NCBI RefSeq assembly: GCF_021117425.1
Contig: NZ_CP088298.1
Location: 248,001-312,000 of the forward strand
Reading direction: 5' to 3'
Length of the DNA stretch: 64,000 bases
Source: Brevibacterium zhoupengii
GTDB taxonomy: Bacteria > Actinomycetota > Actinomycetes > Actinomycetales > Brevibacteriaceae
How positions within the stretch are numbered: position 1 is the first letter of the stretch; every line of letters starts with the position of its first letter. The notes under the pieces are model-generated. The model was not told the DNA's origin, searched no databases, and saw only the letters and a program-made list of their open reading frames with translations. The translations under genes and the position numbers were made by a program. Of this stretch, positions 34,501 to 42,587 are shown one piece after another.

Positions 34501-36150
34501 ATGATCAAACTGACAACAGACAAGACACGCCTGGCTGATTCCTTCGGATTGGATGCCCAGAAAAGTCTGCTGTTCTCTGCGATTCGTCTGGATTCGAGTC
34601 CCTTGGTCGCACCGATCGTCGCTGATACGGCCGAGGGTGAGGTGCTGCTCGTACGTCAGCAGGAGCAGGGAAACGCCCTGTCCGCCGGTGTGCCGAAAGA
34701 CCGAATGAGGTTCTACGCGCCATGGGTGACGATCGATCCGCGGATCGTCGCCGACACCCCAGCGTCTGCATCGCTGACAACCCTGGTGGGCGAGCTGGCT
34801 GATGGCGAACAGATCGGTCTCGCATCTGATGTCGTCATGAAGCACTACTCAGCCCTGTCGGAGAGCCTCGATGTTGTTGCCGACAAACAGCCGACCACTC
34901 CGGTCGTTGCCTACGAGGTTGACACCGAGGCTGTGCTCGAACGGTTCGCACAGTGGCGCAGACTCGGAGCCGAGACCGCCAAGAGGCTCATTCAGGACGT
35001 CGACCATCTCTCGGGCCTCGACAAGGAGATCCAGTCGGATACCGATACCCGCTATACGGCATTGCAGTCTCTGGCGAAGGACGAGGGGCTTGATGCCGTC
35101 CTCATCTCCGCGCCCCCGAACTTCAGCGAGCTCGTCGGGGCTCGGCAGGGCGGGGACCAGCTGGCCCTCTGGTCTGCACGCGATGAAAAGCTCTATGTGC
35201 TCGCACCCGAAACCGTTCACGGAGTGGGAGGGACTCCGGTTGGTCGGTTCGCCGGATACGGTGCCGGGGCCGTGGCGCTTGCACACGGCACACATATCGG
35301 GGTGGAAGAAGAATGGATCCCGACCGGACTGCTGCTCGAACTGGAATCCGAAGGCGCCAACGTGAGCGAGCTGTCGACCCCGCTCGGACACTGGCGAGAC
35401 ATCCGCGACCACGAAGATCTGGGATTCCAAATCGTTGCTGCCAGATGCAGCGTCTTCGCCATCGAGGAAGCGCTGAGTTGGGCCACCGACTCTTTGGCAG
35501 CCGGCGAAGAATTCACCGAACTCGACATCTACGCACGTTACGTCGATAAGATCGTCGAATTCAGGACGGATAATGCAATACCCTTCGCGATCGAGCCCTA
35601 TTTCACGAATCTGCACTCCTCGAACCGGATGCTCTTCCCCGGGCCCCCGGTCGATTACCCGATCAACGACGAAACCACGTGCATCCAGCTCGACGCCGGT
35701 GTCCGCATCACCTTCGACGACATTACCGTGGCGACATCTGACATGGCACGCTCGCTGCCTCGCACCGAGGGTGCGAAACGGGCTTATGAGTTCTTCTTCG
35801 ATGTTGTCCGTAAGGGCATCATCGGTCAGCTGAAGCCTGGAGTGGTCTGCGAAGACGTCCACGAAGGGACATTGGACTACCTCGCGCCTCACCTCGAGCG
35901 GATGATTGAGATCGGCATGCTTGGAGAGGACGTGGACTTCAACACGGAATACCGCAAGCGCAACGTCGGGCACCTCATGGGCAAGCAGGAATCGTTCGCC
36001 AACGAACTGCGGCCCGGGTACAAGCATGTGCTGCAAGTCGGATCCTTCGGAGCGGCGGAGATTCCCTGGCGCTACGGAAACGTCGCGATCGGCACAGAGG
36101 ACCTCTGGTACGTCGGCAACGATCGGACATACATCCTCTCGAAGCGCTGA
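34501..36150 (+). CDS. M24 family metallohydrolase (Xaa-Pro peptidase / creatinase fold)
   Basis: A 549-residue enzyme with an N-terminal creatinase-like half and a C-terminal pita-bread domain. The five expected metal ligands are there: Asp in QLDAG (about 398) and in ATSDMARSLP (about 414), His in RNVGHLMGK (about 490), Glu in AAEIPWRYG (about 520) and Glu in GTEDLW (about 533). The domain is long compared with classic Xaa-Pro peptidases (about 360-440). The fold also serves creatinase, ectoine hydrolase and DddP, which act on small molecules, so an imported non-peptide is as likely as a dipeptide. It follows the ABC importer by 80 bases and probably processes its cargo. The ribosome site (GGAG, 11 bases away) is weak. 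Confidence 0.75.
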   Translation: MIKLTTDKTRLADSFGLDAQKSLLFSAIRLDSSPLVAPIVADTAEGEVLLVRQQEQGNALSAGVPKDRMRFYAPWVTIDPRIVADTPASASLTTLVGELADGEQIGLASDVVMKHYSALSESLDVVADKQPTTPVVAYEVDTEAVLERFAQWRRLGAETAKRLIQDVDHLSGLDKEIQSDTDTRYTALQSLAKDEGLDAVLISAPPNFSELVGARQGGDQLALWSARDEKLYVLAPETVHGVGGTPVGRFAGYGAGAVALAHGTHIGVEEEWIPTGLLLELESEGANVSELSTPLGHWRDIRDHEDLGFQIVAARCSVFAIEEALSWATDSLAAGEEFTELDIYARYVDKIVEFRTDNAIPFAIEPYFTNLHSSNRMLFPGPPVDYPINDETTCIQLDAGVRITFDDITVATSDMARSLPRTEGAKRAYEFFFDVVRKGIIGQLKPGVVCEDVHEGTLDYLAPHLERMIEIGMLGEDVDFNTEYRKRNVGHLMGKQESFANELRPGYKHVLQVGSFGAAEIPWRYGNVAIGTEDLWYVGNDRTYILSKR

Positions 36151-36194
36151 AGCTGACGGGCCGCGCGTAGGCAGAATACGCGTGGTGAGAAGCA

Positions 36195-36233
36195 TTCAGG
36201 GCGGGCGCTCCACACTGGAGCGCCCGCCCTGAA
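36195..36233. terminator. Strong terminator hairpin
   Basis: Perfect 18-bp stem (TTCAGGGCGGGCGCTCCA) with a 3-base loop CAC, 44 bases after the M24 stop; bounded by TT and AA, so it may work from either side. Confidence 0.78.
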
Positions 36234-36278
36234 AGCGTTCAGTTGAAAAGATCGTGCGGGACGGCGATGACAGTCGTC

Positions 36279-36301
36279 GCAGGCGCAGGCGCAGGCGCAG
36301 G
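36279..36301. repeat. Short hexanucleotide repeat (GCAGGC)
   Basis: About four copies of a six-base unit, GCAGGCGCAGGCGCAGG, lie between two terminators and outside any gene. Too short to assign a role. Confidence 0.6.
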
Positions 36302-36308
36302 TGAATGA

Positions 36309-36346
36309 TGAAGCGGTCCGGTCGACACATCGACCGGACCGCTTCA
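36309..36346. terminator. Strong terminator hairpin
   Basis: Perfect 17-bp stem (TGAAGCGGTCCGGTCGA) with a 4-base loop CACA, 49 bases beyond the stop of the minus-strand fusion gene. With the hairpin at 36195 it insulates two convergent units. Confidence 0.78.
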
Positions 36347-36394
36347 CTGGTGCGCTGGCAGCATGAGTGCTGATCAGCTGGTGCTCAATGCAGA

Positions 36395-38542
36395 TCAGCC
36401 CTTGAGGTTGACGACTGCTTCGATTTCGACCGGGGAGTTCGCCGGGAGGCGGGGAACTCCCAGCGCGGTCCGTGCATGCCGACCGACTTCACCCAGCGCG
36501 TCGACGAGGAGCTTAGATGCGCCCTCTGCGACGATCGGATGCTTGCTGAAGTGGGCTGGGCTGGCCACATAGACGTTGAGTTTGGCGATGCTCTCGACGT
36601 TCTCAAGACCGAGGTTGGTCTCCAGCTGAGCGATGAGGTTGACCGCACACAGCTGAGCAGCGGCGATACCGTCCTCGACACTCAGGTCATCACCGACGAC
36701 GCCTTGGACTGGGACCACCCCGCCCTGCTTGGCGATCTGTCCCGAAACGAAGGCGAGATGCCCCGCGACAGTGACTGTCTTGTAGCTGTAGCTGGCAGGA
36801 TTCGCCTCGGGAAGGTCGAAACCGAGATCGCCGAGGCGACGACGCACTCCGTCAGAGATCGACTCTCTCACAGTGTTCGCAGGAGTGTCCTCTCGTCGAT
36901 CCCCGACCGTCCCCGCGATGTACTTGCCATCGATGGTGCGACCGATGCTCCAGGGATTCGACGCTTGGAGAGCTGATGGCAGAATCGCATCGGGGATGTT
37001 CTGGTAAGCAACAGGTCGAAGGAAGCGATCGATCGCGGTGGCACCCACCGAGGTGGTCTGGGGAGCCGAAGTCGCAGGGAAGGGGCCCCCGTGGATCATC
37101 GCGTGGCCGACTTCGACACCAGTCGGCCAGCCGTTGACGATGATGCGGCCGACGGTGAGCTCGAGCTCCTGCACCAGGGCGTTCGCGATGTCGATGTCCT
37201 GGTCACTCATCTGCAGAGTCGCGGTCAGCTGCCCCTCTAGAGCCCAGACCACGTCGAGCAGTTGGTCGGAGGAGTCGTAGCGCACAATGAGAGCGGCCGA
37301 CCCGAAGATCTCGTTCTGCAGTTCTGCGTTCGAAGAGAAGTCAGTGACCGAGATCGTGAAGACGCGCGGTCCCGGTGCGTTAGCGGTGTCCCCGGTACGA
37401 CCTTGTGCGAGTGCTGAGACGCCAGACTGAGCCGCAAGCTGGTCAACGCCGTGCTGCCATGAGTCGGCGATAGCCGGAGTGAGCATGGTCTGACCGGCGG
37501 CATCGTTGAAATCCTTCGCGATGCGCGCTTCCAGTTCATCGCCGCGTTCACCCGTGGGGATGAACAGGAGGCCGGGGGAGGTGCACAACTGTCCTGAGGA
37601 CCCTGTCACGGCAGTGAAGAAGCCTCGGGACACCTCGGCGACGTCATCTGAGATGGCGCCCGGGAGCACGAAGACAGGGTTGATCGAGCTCATCTCGGCA
37701 AAGACGGGGATCGGCACCGGGCGAGCCGCGGCGGTGGCGGACAGCGACAGTCCGGCGGTCCTAGAACCTGTGAAGCCGACGGCAGCGATCCGGGGATCGG
37801 CAGCCAGCTGTTGTCCCACCTGCGCGCCGGGGCCGTAGACGAGCGAGAAGACACCGGGGTGGAGGTCATTGTCCGCAATGGCGCGGGTGATGGCGGCCCC
37901 GACCAGCTCATTTGTGCCGGGGTGAGCGTTGTGTGCCTTGACGACGACCGAGCAGCCTGCGGCCAGCGCCGAAGCAGTGTCCCCGCCTGCTGTTGAAAAG
38001 GCAAGTGGGAAGTTGCTGGCGCCGAAGACCGCTACGGGCCCCAGCGGCACTTGGCGCTGGCGAATATCAGGGCGCGGCAGTGGTGAGCGATCGGGGAGCG
38101 CGGGATCGATGCGTGCTCCGTGGGCATCTCCGAGGACGACGACCGAGGCGAACAGACGCAGCTGGTTGGCGGTTCTGGTGATCTCTCCGTTCAGGCGCCC
38201 TGCGGGAAGACCTGTCTCCTGCCCAGCTCGTTCGACGATGCGCCCTGCATCGGCTTCGATGTTCGCGGCGATGTCTTCGAGGAACTTCGCCCGCAGCGTC
38301 GGCGAGATTCTGCGATAGGACGCGAACGCAGACTGTGCCTCAGCGATGGCCGTGGAAACCTGTTCCTCGGTCAGCAGGGTGAATGCGGGCTCCAGCTCCT
38401 CGCCTGTCGCGGGATTGACGGCGTGTGCGGTGCCGCCCTGCCCTGGTGTGGTCGTGCCGGCGATGATCGATGAGCCGGAGAGACTCGAGCGTGATGATTC
38501 GACGCCCGTGGCGGTTGTCGTGTCGGTGAGCTGTGTCGTCAT
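36395..38542 (-). CDS. 2,5-dioxopentanoate (ketoglutarate semialdehyde) dehydrogenase fused to RidA domain
   Basis: A 715-residue fusion. Residues about 25-545 are an aldehyde dehydrogenase of the alpha-ketoglutaric semialdehyde dehydrogenase type: FGASNFPLAFSTAGGDTASA (Asn 177), VVKAHNAHPGTNEL (Lys 202), general base Glu 283 in FAEMSSINP and nucleophile Cys 320 in GSSGQLCTSPG. Residues about 563-715 are a complete RidA/YjgF domain, ending HARTALGVPRLPANSPVEIEAV, where Arg 691 matches the carboxylate-binding Arg of active imine deaminases. Stand-alone enzymes are about 520 and 130-155 residues. The frame is continuous without stop. It follows the dehydratase KdgD, whose product is the semialdehyde this enzyme would oxidise to 2-oxoglutarate. 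RBS AGAGG upstream of ATG. Confidence 0.87.
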   Translation of the reverse strand: MTTQLTDTTTATGVESSRSSLSGSSIIAGTTTPGQGGTAHAVNPATGEELEPAFTLLTEEQVSTAIAEAQSAFASYRRISPTLRAKFLEDIAANIEADAGRIVERAGQETGLPAGRLNGEITRTANQLRLFASVVVLGDAHGARIDPALPDRSPLPRPDIRQRQVPLGPVAVFGASNFPLAFSTAGGDTASALAAGCSVVVKAHNAHPGTNELVGAAITRAIADNDLHPGVFSLVYGPGAQVGQQLAADPRIAAVGFTGSRTAGLSLSATAAARPVPIPVFAEMSSINPVFVLPGAISDDVAEVSRGFFTAVTGSSGQLCTSPGLLFIPTGERGDELEARIAKDFNDAAGQTMLTPAIADSWQHGVDQLAAQSGVSALAQGRTGDTANAPGPRVFTISVTDFSSNAELQNEIFGSAALIVRYDSSDQLLDVVWALEGQLTATLQMSDQDIDIANALVQELELTVGRIIVNGWPTGVEVGHAMIHGGPFPATSAPQTTSVGATAIDRFLRPVAYQNIPDAILPSALQASNPWSIGRTIDGKYIAGTVGDRREDTPANTVRESISDGVRRRLGDLGFDLPEANPASYSYKTVTVAGHLAFVSGQIAKQGGVVPVQGVVGDDLSVEDGIAAAQLCAVNLIAQLETNLGLENVESIAKLNVYVASPAHFSKHPIVAEGASKLLVDALGEVGRHARTALGVPRLPANSPVEIEAVVNLKG

Positions 38543-38650
38543 GAGTGACCTCTGTTCCTGGTAGCGATGTCGGCGCCGACCGGCTCATGCCGATCGGCGC
38601 CGATCTCTGGGTTAGCTGCTGTATCGGTGGCGCCTGCGCGAATATGCAGA

Positions 38651-39598
38651 TCAGGCGACCGCGTTGGTTGTGCGATCGAGTCGGATGCCAGCTGCTGCCA
38701 TGACCTGTTCCAGATCCTGCAGGTCTGCCTGTGTGAGGTTCTGGAGCGGAGGACGGACCGGACCGCAGTCGCGACCGATGACTTTGAGACCGCCCTTGAC
38801 GATCGAGACTCCATAACCGGCGACTCGATCTCGGATCTGGGAGTAGGGAAGCACGAAGGAATTGAGCTTCTCGGTGACTGCGGCGCGATCCTGTCGGCGG
38901 ACCGCGGAGTAGAAGTCGAGAGCGAACTCGGGCGCGAAGTTGAACATCGCCGACGAGTAGGTGCTCATTCCCAACTGGAGCAGGGGCAAGGCATAGACCT
39001 CTGCAGTGGGAAGGCCGCCGAGGTAGAAGAGGCGTTCACCAGTGCGAGCGTAGACCTTGGTGAGCTGTTCGATGTCACCGAGGGCATCCTTGAACCCGAT
39101 GAAGTTCTCGTGGGTGTCAGCGAGGCGCTCGACCGTTTCGGGTGAGTAGATCGCGTTGGCCCGGTTGTAGACGATGACACCGGTCTTGGTGGCCGCGCAG
39201 ATGGCTGAGACGTGTTCGAAGAGGCCGTCCTGGCTGCACTCGGTGAGGTACGGCGGGAGGACGAGAAGACCTTCGGCACCAACCGCCTCGGCATCGATCG
39301 CATTCTGCACTGCGTGAGCGGTGGCTCCACCCGCTGAAGCGAGTACCGGCACTTCAGGACGGGAGGTTGAGACGGCCAGGCTGACTACGTCTTTCGCCTC
39401 CGGGGGAGTGAGGCTGAATCCCTCACCGGTGCCGCCAGCGGCGAAGAGTCCCGCGACGTCGAAGCTTGACTGCCAGGCGATGTGATCCGAATATGCTTCG
39501 GCGTTGATCGTCAGGTCTGTATTGAATGCGGTTGCGGGGAAGGAGAGCAGGCCGTCCTTGAGGCGGTCGGCAAGTTCTTGGGGCAGGTAGTTGGCCAC
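38651..39598 (-). CDS. kdgD: 5-dehydro-4-deoxyglucarate dehydratase (DHDPS family)
   Basis: A 315-residue class I aldolase-fold enzyme that dehydrates and decarboxylates 5-keto-4-deoxyglucarate to 2,5-dioxopentanoate. LSFPATAFNTDLTINAEAY is the family's opening; AAGGTGEGFSLTPPE is the GTGE-type carboxylate loop; GVIVYNRANAIY contains the catalytic Tyr; NFIGFKDALGDIEQL the Schiff-base Lys. The absence of lysine-biosynthesis neighbours and the adjacent semialdehyde dehydrogenase support KdgD over DapA. The start is GTG 39598 with AAGGA nine bases upstream. It lies between lysR and the fusion gene on one strand. Confidence 0.88.
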   Translation of the reverse strand: MANYLPQELADRLKDGLLSFPATAFNTDLTINAEAYSDHIAWQSSFDVAGLFAAGGTGEGFSLTPPEAKDVVSLAVSTSRPEVPVLASAGGATAHAVQNAIDAEAVGAEGLLVLPPYLTECSQDGLFEHVSAICAATKTGVIVYNRANAIYSPETVERLADTHENFIGFKDALGDIEQLTKVYARTGERLFYLGGLPTAEVYALPLLQLGMSTYSSAMFNFAPEFALDFYSAVRRQDRAAVTEKLNSFVLPYSQIRDRVAGYGVSIVKGGLKVIGRDCGPVRPPLQNLTQADLQDLEQVMAAAGIRLDRTTNAVA

Positions 39599-39704
39599 GG
39601 AATGACGTCCTTGTTAGTCGGGATGATGACTCCACTGTAGGAACGTCGAGTGATTCCTGTCCAAGATTATTTATATATGCTTTGATGCTCTAGGGGTATC
39701 GCTC

Positions 39705-40583
39705 TCATGTTGCCTGAATGAGATTGAGAACTTCCTTCAGAGCTGGATTGCGTGACTGCGGATTCCAGATGGCATGCAGTTCGACGATGTCGATTGGGGC
39801 ACCCCGCAACGGCACGTATGTCACCCCATCCACACCGAGACGTGCAGCGGATTCAGATACGACAGCAATGCCTCGGCCTGCGGCGACGAGGTTGACGATG
39901 GTGAGAATCTGACTGAGGGAATGGGCGACCTCGTTGGCTTCGACGTCGATGTAGCGCACTGTGAGGTCGTAGAAGTAGCGAGCCTTCGTGGCATCGTGCA
40001 TGAGCAGTCTCTGCCCGGAGATGTCCTTCGTGCCGACCGAATCGAGAGCAGCGAACTCGTGGTCCGAGGGAACCGCGAGTACCAGTTGTTCGGATAGTAC
40101 GAGAGCGGCACCGATGGTCTCTGGGATTCTGCCTGCGCGGCCGAGACCGATGTCGATCCGACCTTCCGAGAGGGCTTTGATCTGTTCAGCTGTGACCATT
40201 TCCGCGATCTCGACGCTGACTCCCGGAAGCCGCTCCGCCAGCGTCGAGACCAAGTCACCGAGGACCCCAAAGGTCGAAACCGCGGTGCAGCCGATGGTGA
40301 TCTGCCCCCAGGACCCCTCGGCGATCTTCTGGGCACGTCGTGGTGCGCGTTCGACCGATGCGAGCAGACCATAGGCCTCCGCCAGAAATGCCTCGCCCGC
40401 CGGAGTCAGAGTCACCGTGCGGTTGTTGCGCTCGAAGAGGTGGACACCGATCGACTTCTCAAGCTTCTGGATCTGCCGACTTAGCGGCGGCTGAGTCATA
40501 TTGAGTTCCTCCGCGGCGCGTCCGAAGTGGAGATTTTCGGCCACCGCGATGAAGCCGGTGATCTGTGCCAGGGTGAACTGCAT
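39705..40583 (-). CDS. LysR family transcriptional regulator
   Basis: A 292-residue LysR-type regulator: winged helix MQFTLAQITGFIAVAENLHFGRAAEELNMTQPPLSRQIQKLEKSIGVHLFER, then TPAGEAFLAEAYGLL and an effector-binding domain (GQITIGCTAVSTFGVLGDLV; GRIDIGLGRAGR). It lies immediately upstream of kdgD in the same direction, not divergent as most LysR genes, so it may be cotranscribed or act on the AT-rich 100-base gap before kdgD. It probably responds to a hexarate pathway intermediate. Confidence 0.87.
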   Translation of the reverse strand: MQFTLAQITGFIAVAENLHFGRAAEELNMTQPPLSRQIQKLEKSIGVHLFERNNRTVTLTPAGEAFLAEAYGLLASVERAPRRAQKIAEGSWGQITIGCTAVSTFGVLGDLVSTLAERLPGVSVEIAEMVTAEQIKALSEGRIDIGLGRAGRIPETIGAALVLSEQLVLAVPSDHEFAALDSVGTKDISGQRLLMHDATKARYFYDLTVRYIDVEANEVAHSLSQILTIVNLVAAGRGIAVVSESAARLGVDGVTYVPLRGAPIDIVELHAIWNPQSRNPALKEVLNLIQAT

Positions 40584-40652
40584 TGCTCGCTCGATTTCTA
40601 TCGGGGTCTCGTGCCGCTGCTGTTCTGCAGTGTATCCGCCACCGAAGCCCCC

Positions 40653-41771
40653 TCACCCCTCGATATCGACGACCGTCCGCAATCCTTTGCTGGGCTCGGC
40701 GAATTCCTGTGCCAGGTCTGACAGTCCGATCGGGCCGCCGAGGATGCTCTCCCACGGCATATTCCCGCCGTCTGCGGCCAGGAAGTCCACGGCTTCCTGC
40801 AGGTGGTGGGGCTCGAAATTGTGCACACCGGTGATGGTGCGCCACCCTCGCACGAGCTGTTCGGGATTGATCTCGATGTTGGGTCCAGGACTCACGCTTC
40901 CGGCGAGAACTGCGGTGCCGCCGATTCCCAGGCTGGCCACGCAGGTCTCCACGCCAGCGGTGGTGCCGGAGAGCTCGAGGGCGACGTCGACGTCTGTCGG
41001 CATCTCCTCTTCCAGGATCGTGCTCGCCCCGGTGAACAGGGCAAGATCCTGGCGCTGCGGCGTCGGATCGAAGGCGAGGACCTCGGCGGCATCGCGGGAC
41101 TGGGTGGCTGCCACCGCGGTGAGACCCAGCATCCCGAGTCCGTTGACGAAGACTCGACGGCCTCGCAAGTCACCGGCGGCCTCGAGCATCGCCATGACGG
41201 TGGCGACGGCGCACCCTGCTGTGGCGGCCACGGCGTCTGGCACCGAATCCGGTACCGGAACGACTGCCACGCCGGCTGGCAAGTAGATGTGGGAGGCGTA
41301 GGTGCCGGACAATGCCCACCCGCTGCCGGTGGATTCGTGCCCGACCTTGGCCACCGACTGACATTTTGCGCTGAGCCCGCGTCGGCAGTTCTCGCAGTTC
41401 CCACACACCGAGGTGACCGAGAAGACCACGCGTTGGCCGAGTAGGAGCCCAGCCCGCGAATCCTCGACCACGCCGACGCCCTCGTGCCCGAGCACGGAGG
41501 GGCATGCTCCGGGGCGACGCCCGCGCACGGTGTGACGATCCGAGCCGCAGACGGTGGCGGTGGTCAGGCGAATGAGGCTCTCACCCTCGGCCAGTTCAGG
41601 ACGGTCGAAGGACCGGGTCTCGAACTGATCCCCGCCGAGCCAGACGACGGCTTCGACCGTGTCCGCGAAGACTCCAGCATCGAACGAGGCCACCGCATCC
41701 GCCGAGGTGTCGGCCGGGGAAGCCTGAACCGGTGACGGTGCTTGAGCCTGCGTTTGAACCTCCGCCGTCAC
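40653..41771 (-). CDS. Phosphonate catabolism-associated zinc alcohol dehydrogenase (HpnZ-type)
   Basis: A 372-residue medium-chain dehydrogenase. Catalytic zinc ligands: Cys in TATVCGSDRH and His-Glu in LGHEGVGVVED; structural zinc Cys residues in SVCGNCENCRRGLSAKC; nucleotide loop RVFVNGLGMLGL. This type recurs in phosphonate gene clusters, where its exact role is unproven; it may handle the acetaldehyde released by the phosphonatase or a hydroxy-phosphonate. GTG 41771 overlaps the stop of the upstream phnX-like gene (GTGA). It has an Ala/Gln/Ser-rich N-terminal tail of about 35 residues. Confidence 0.8.
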   Translation of the reverse strand: MTAEVQTQAQAPSPVQASPADTSADAVASFDAGVFADTVEAVVWLGGDQFETRSFDRPELAEGESLIRLTTATVCGSDRHTVRGRRPGACPSVLGHEGVGVVEDSRAGLLLGQRVVFSVTSVCGNCENCRRGLSAKCQSVAKVGHESTGSGWALSGTYASHIYLPAGVAVVPVPDSVPDAVAATAGCAVATVMAMLEAAGDLRGRRVFVNGLGMLGLTAVAATQSRDAAEVLAFDPTPQRQDLALFTGASTILEEEMPTDVDVALELSGTTAGVETCVASLGIGGTAVLAGSVSPGPNIEINPEQLVRGWRTITGVHNFEPHHLQEAVDFLAADGGNMPWESILGGPIGLSDLAQEFAEPSKGLRTVVDIEG

Positions 41772-42475
41772 TGGTTCACCGCAGTCGAGGTTGCATCCGA
41801 GGCTGGCAAGTCGGCCAGAGCATCGGGAAGCCCCGCAACGGAATCGAGCACCAGGTGGGCACCTTCGGAAGCGAAGTCCTTCCGACTCAGGTGGCCGGTG
41901 AGCACACCCACCGAGGTGACTTCGGCGCGCAGTGCCGACTGCACATCCGCCGAGGTGTCGCCGACGCTGACGACCGCGGCCGTGTCCTCGACGCCGAGTT
42001 CCTTCATGACCGTCTCGATCATGTCGGGTGCTGGCCGACCGGCCTCGACCTCGTCGCCGCAGGAGGAGGCGTCGAAGGTCTCGCCCTGCTTCCATCCCAT
42101 GGAGGAGAAGATGAGATCGGCGATCTCCCGAGCGAATCCGGTCGTCAGAGCGACCTTGATGCCCTGCTCGCGCAGAGTCGCCATCGCCTCCTCTATCCCG
42201 GGCAGCGGCTTCGGCGGATTGTCGGTGTAGGTGCGGCGCAGCTCCTGTCGAAACCATTCCCAGGTCTTCTCATGGAGTTCGTCATCGACCTCGATACCGC
42301 CGAGGCGGAGCAGATTTTCGATCGCCCACTTCTTCTCCGTGCCCATCCACTTCTGGAACACCTCGTCCGTGTAGTTCGCACCTTCGCGTTCCGTGGCCTC
42401 GCGCAGAACGCGGTAGACCTCGTCTCGGTCGTCGATGGTGGTGCCGGCCATGTCGAAGATGGCGAGTTCAATCAT
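41768..42475 (-). CDS. Phosphonatase-like HAD hydrolase (PhnX-like)
   Basis: A 235-residue HAD-superfamily enzyme. Motif I FDMAGTTIDD (nucleophile Asp 8, then Ala 10 as in phosphonatase), motif II VALTTGFAREI, motif III Lys/Arg in AGRPAPDM and motif IV VSVGDTSADVQSA. The cap segment KWMGTEKKW (Lys 48/49) lies where phosphonoacetaldehyde hydrolase has its Schiff-base Lys. The expected reaction is phosphonoacetaldehyde to acetaldehyde and phosphate. The family is the phosphonatase-like subgroup, so a related substrate is possible. Between the transporter and the alcohol dehydrogenase. Confidence 0.83.
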   Translation of the reverse strand: MIELAIFDMAGTTIDDRDEVYRVLREATEREGANYTDEVFQKWMGTEKKWAIENLLRLGGIEVDDELHEKTWEWFRQELRRTYTDNPPKPLPGIEEAMATLREQGIKVALTTGFAREIADLIFSSMGWKQGETFDASSCGDEVEAGRPAPDMIETVMKELGVEDTAAVVSVGDTSADVQSALRAEVTSVGVLTGHLSRKDFASEGAHLVLDSVAGLPDALADLPASDATSTAVNQ

Positions 42476-42587
42476 GCTGTTTCTCCTTTGAGCTGGGACA
42501 GAGTGTGTGGTGTCGGGTATGTGAAACGGGGTGTGTGAATGCGCAGGAGTGTCAACTGACGGTTGGACATCAGCGAATGGCTAAGCA

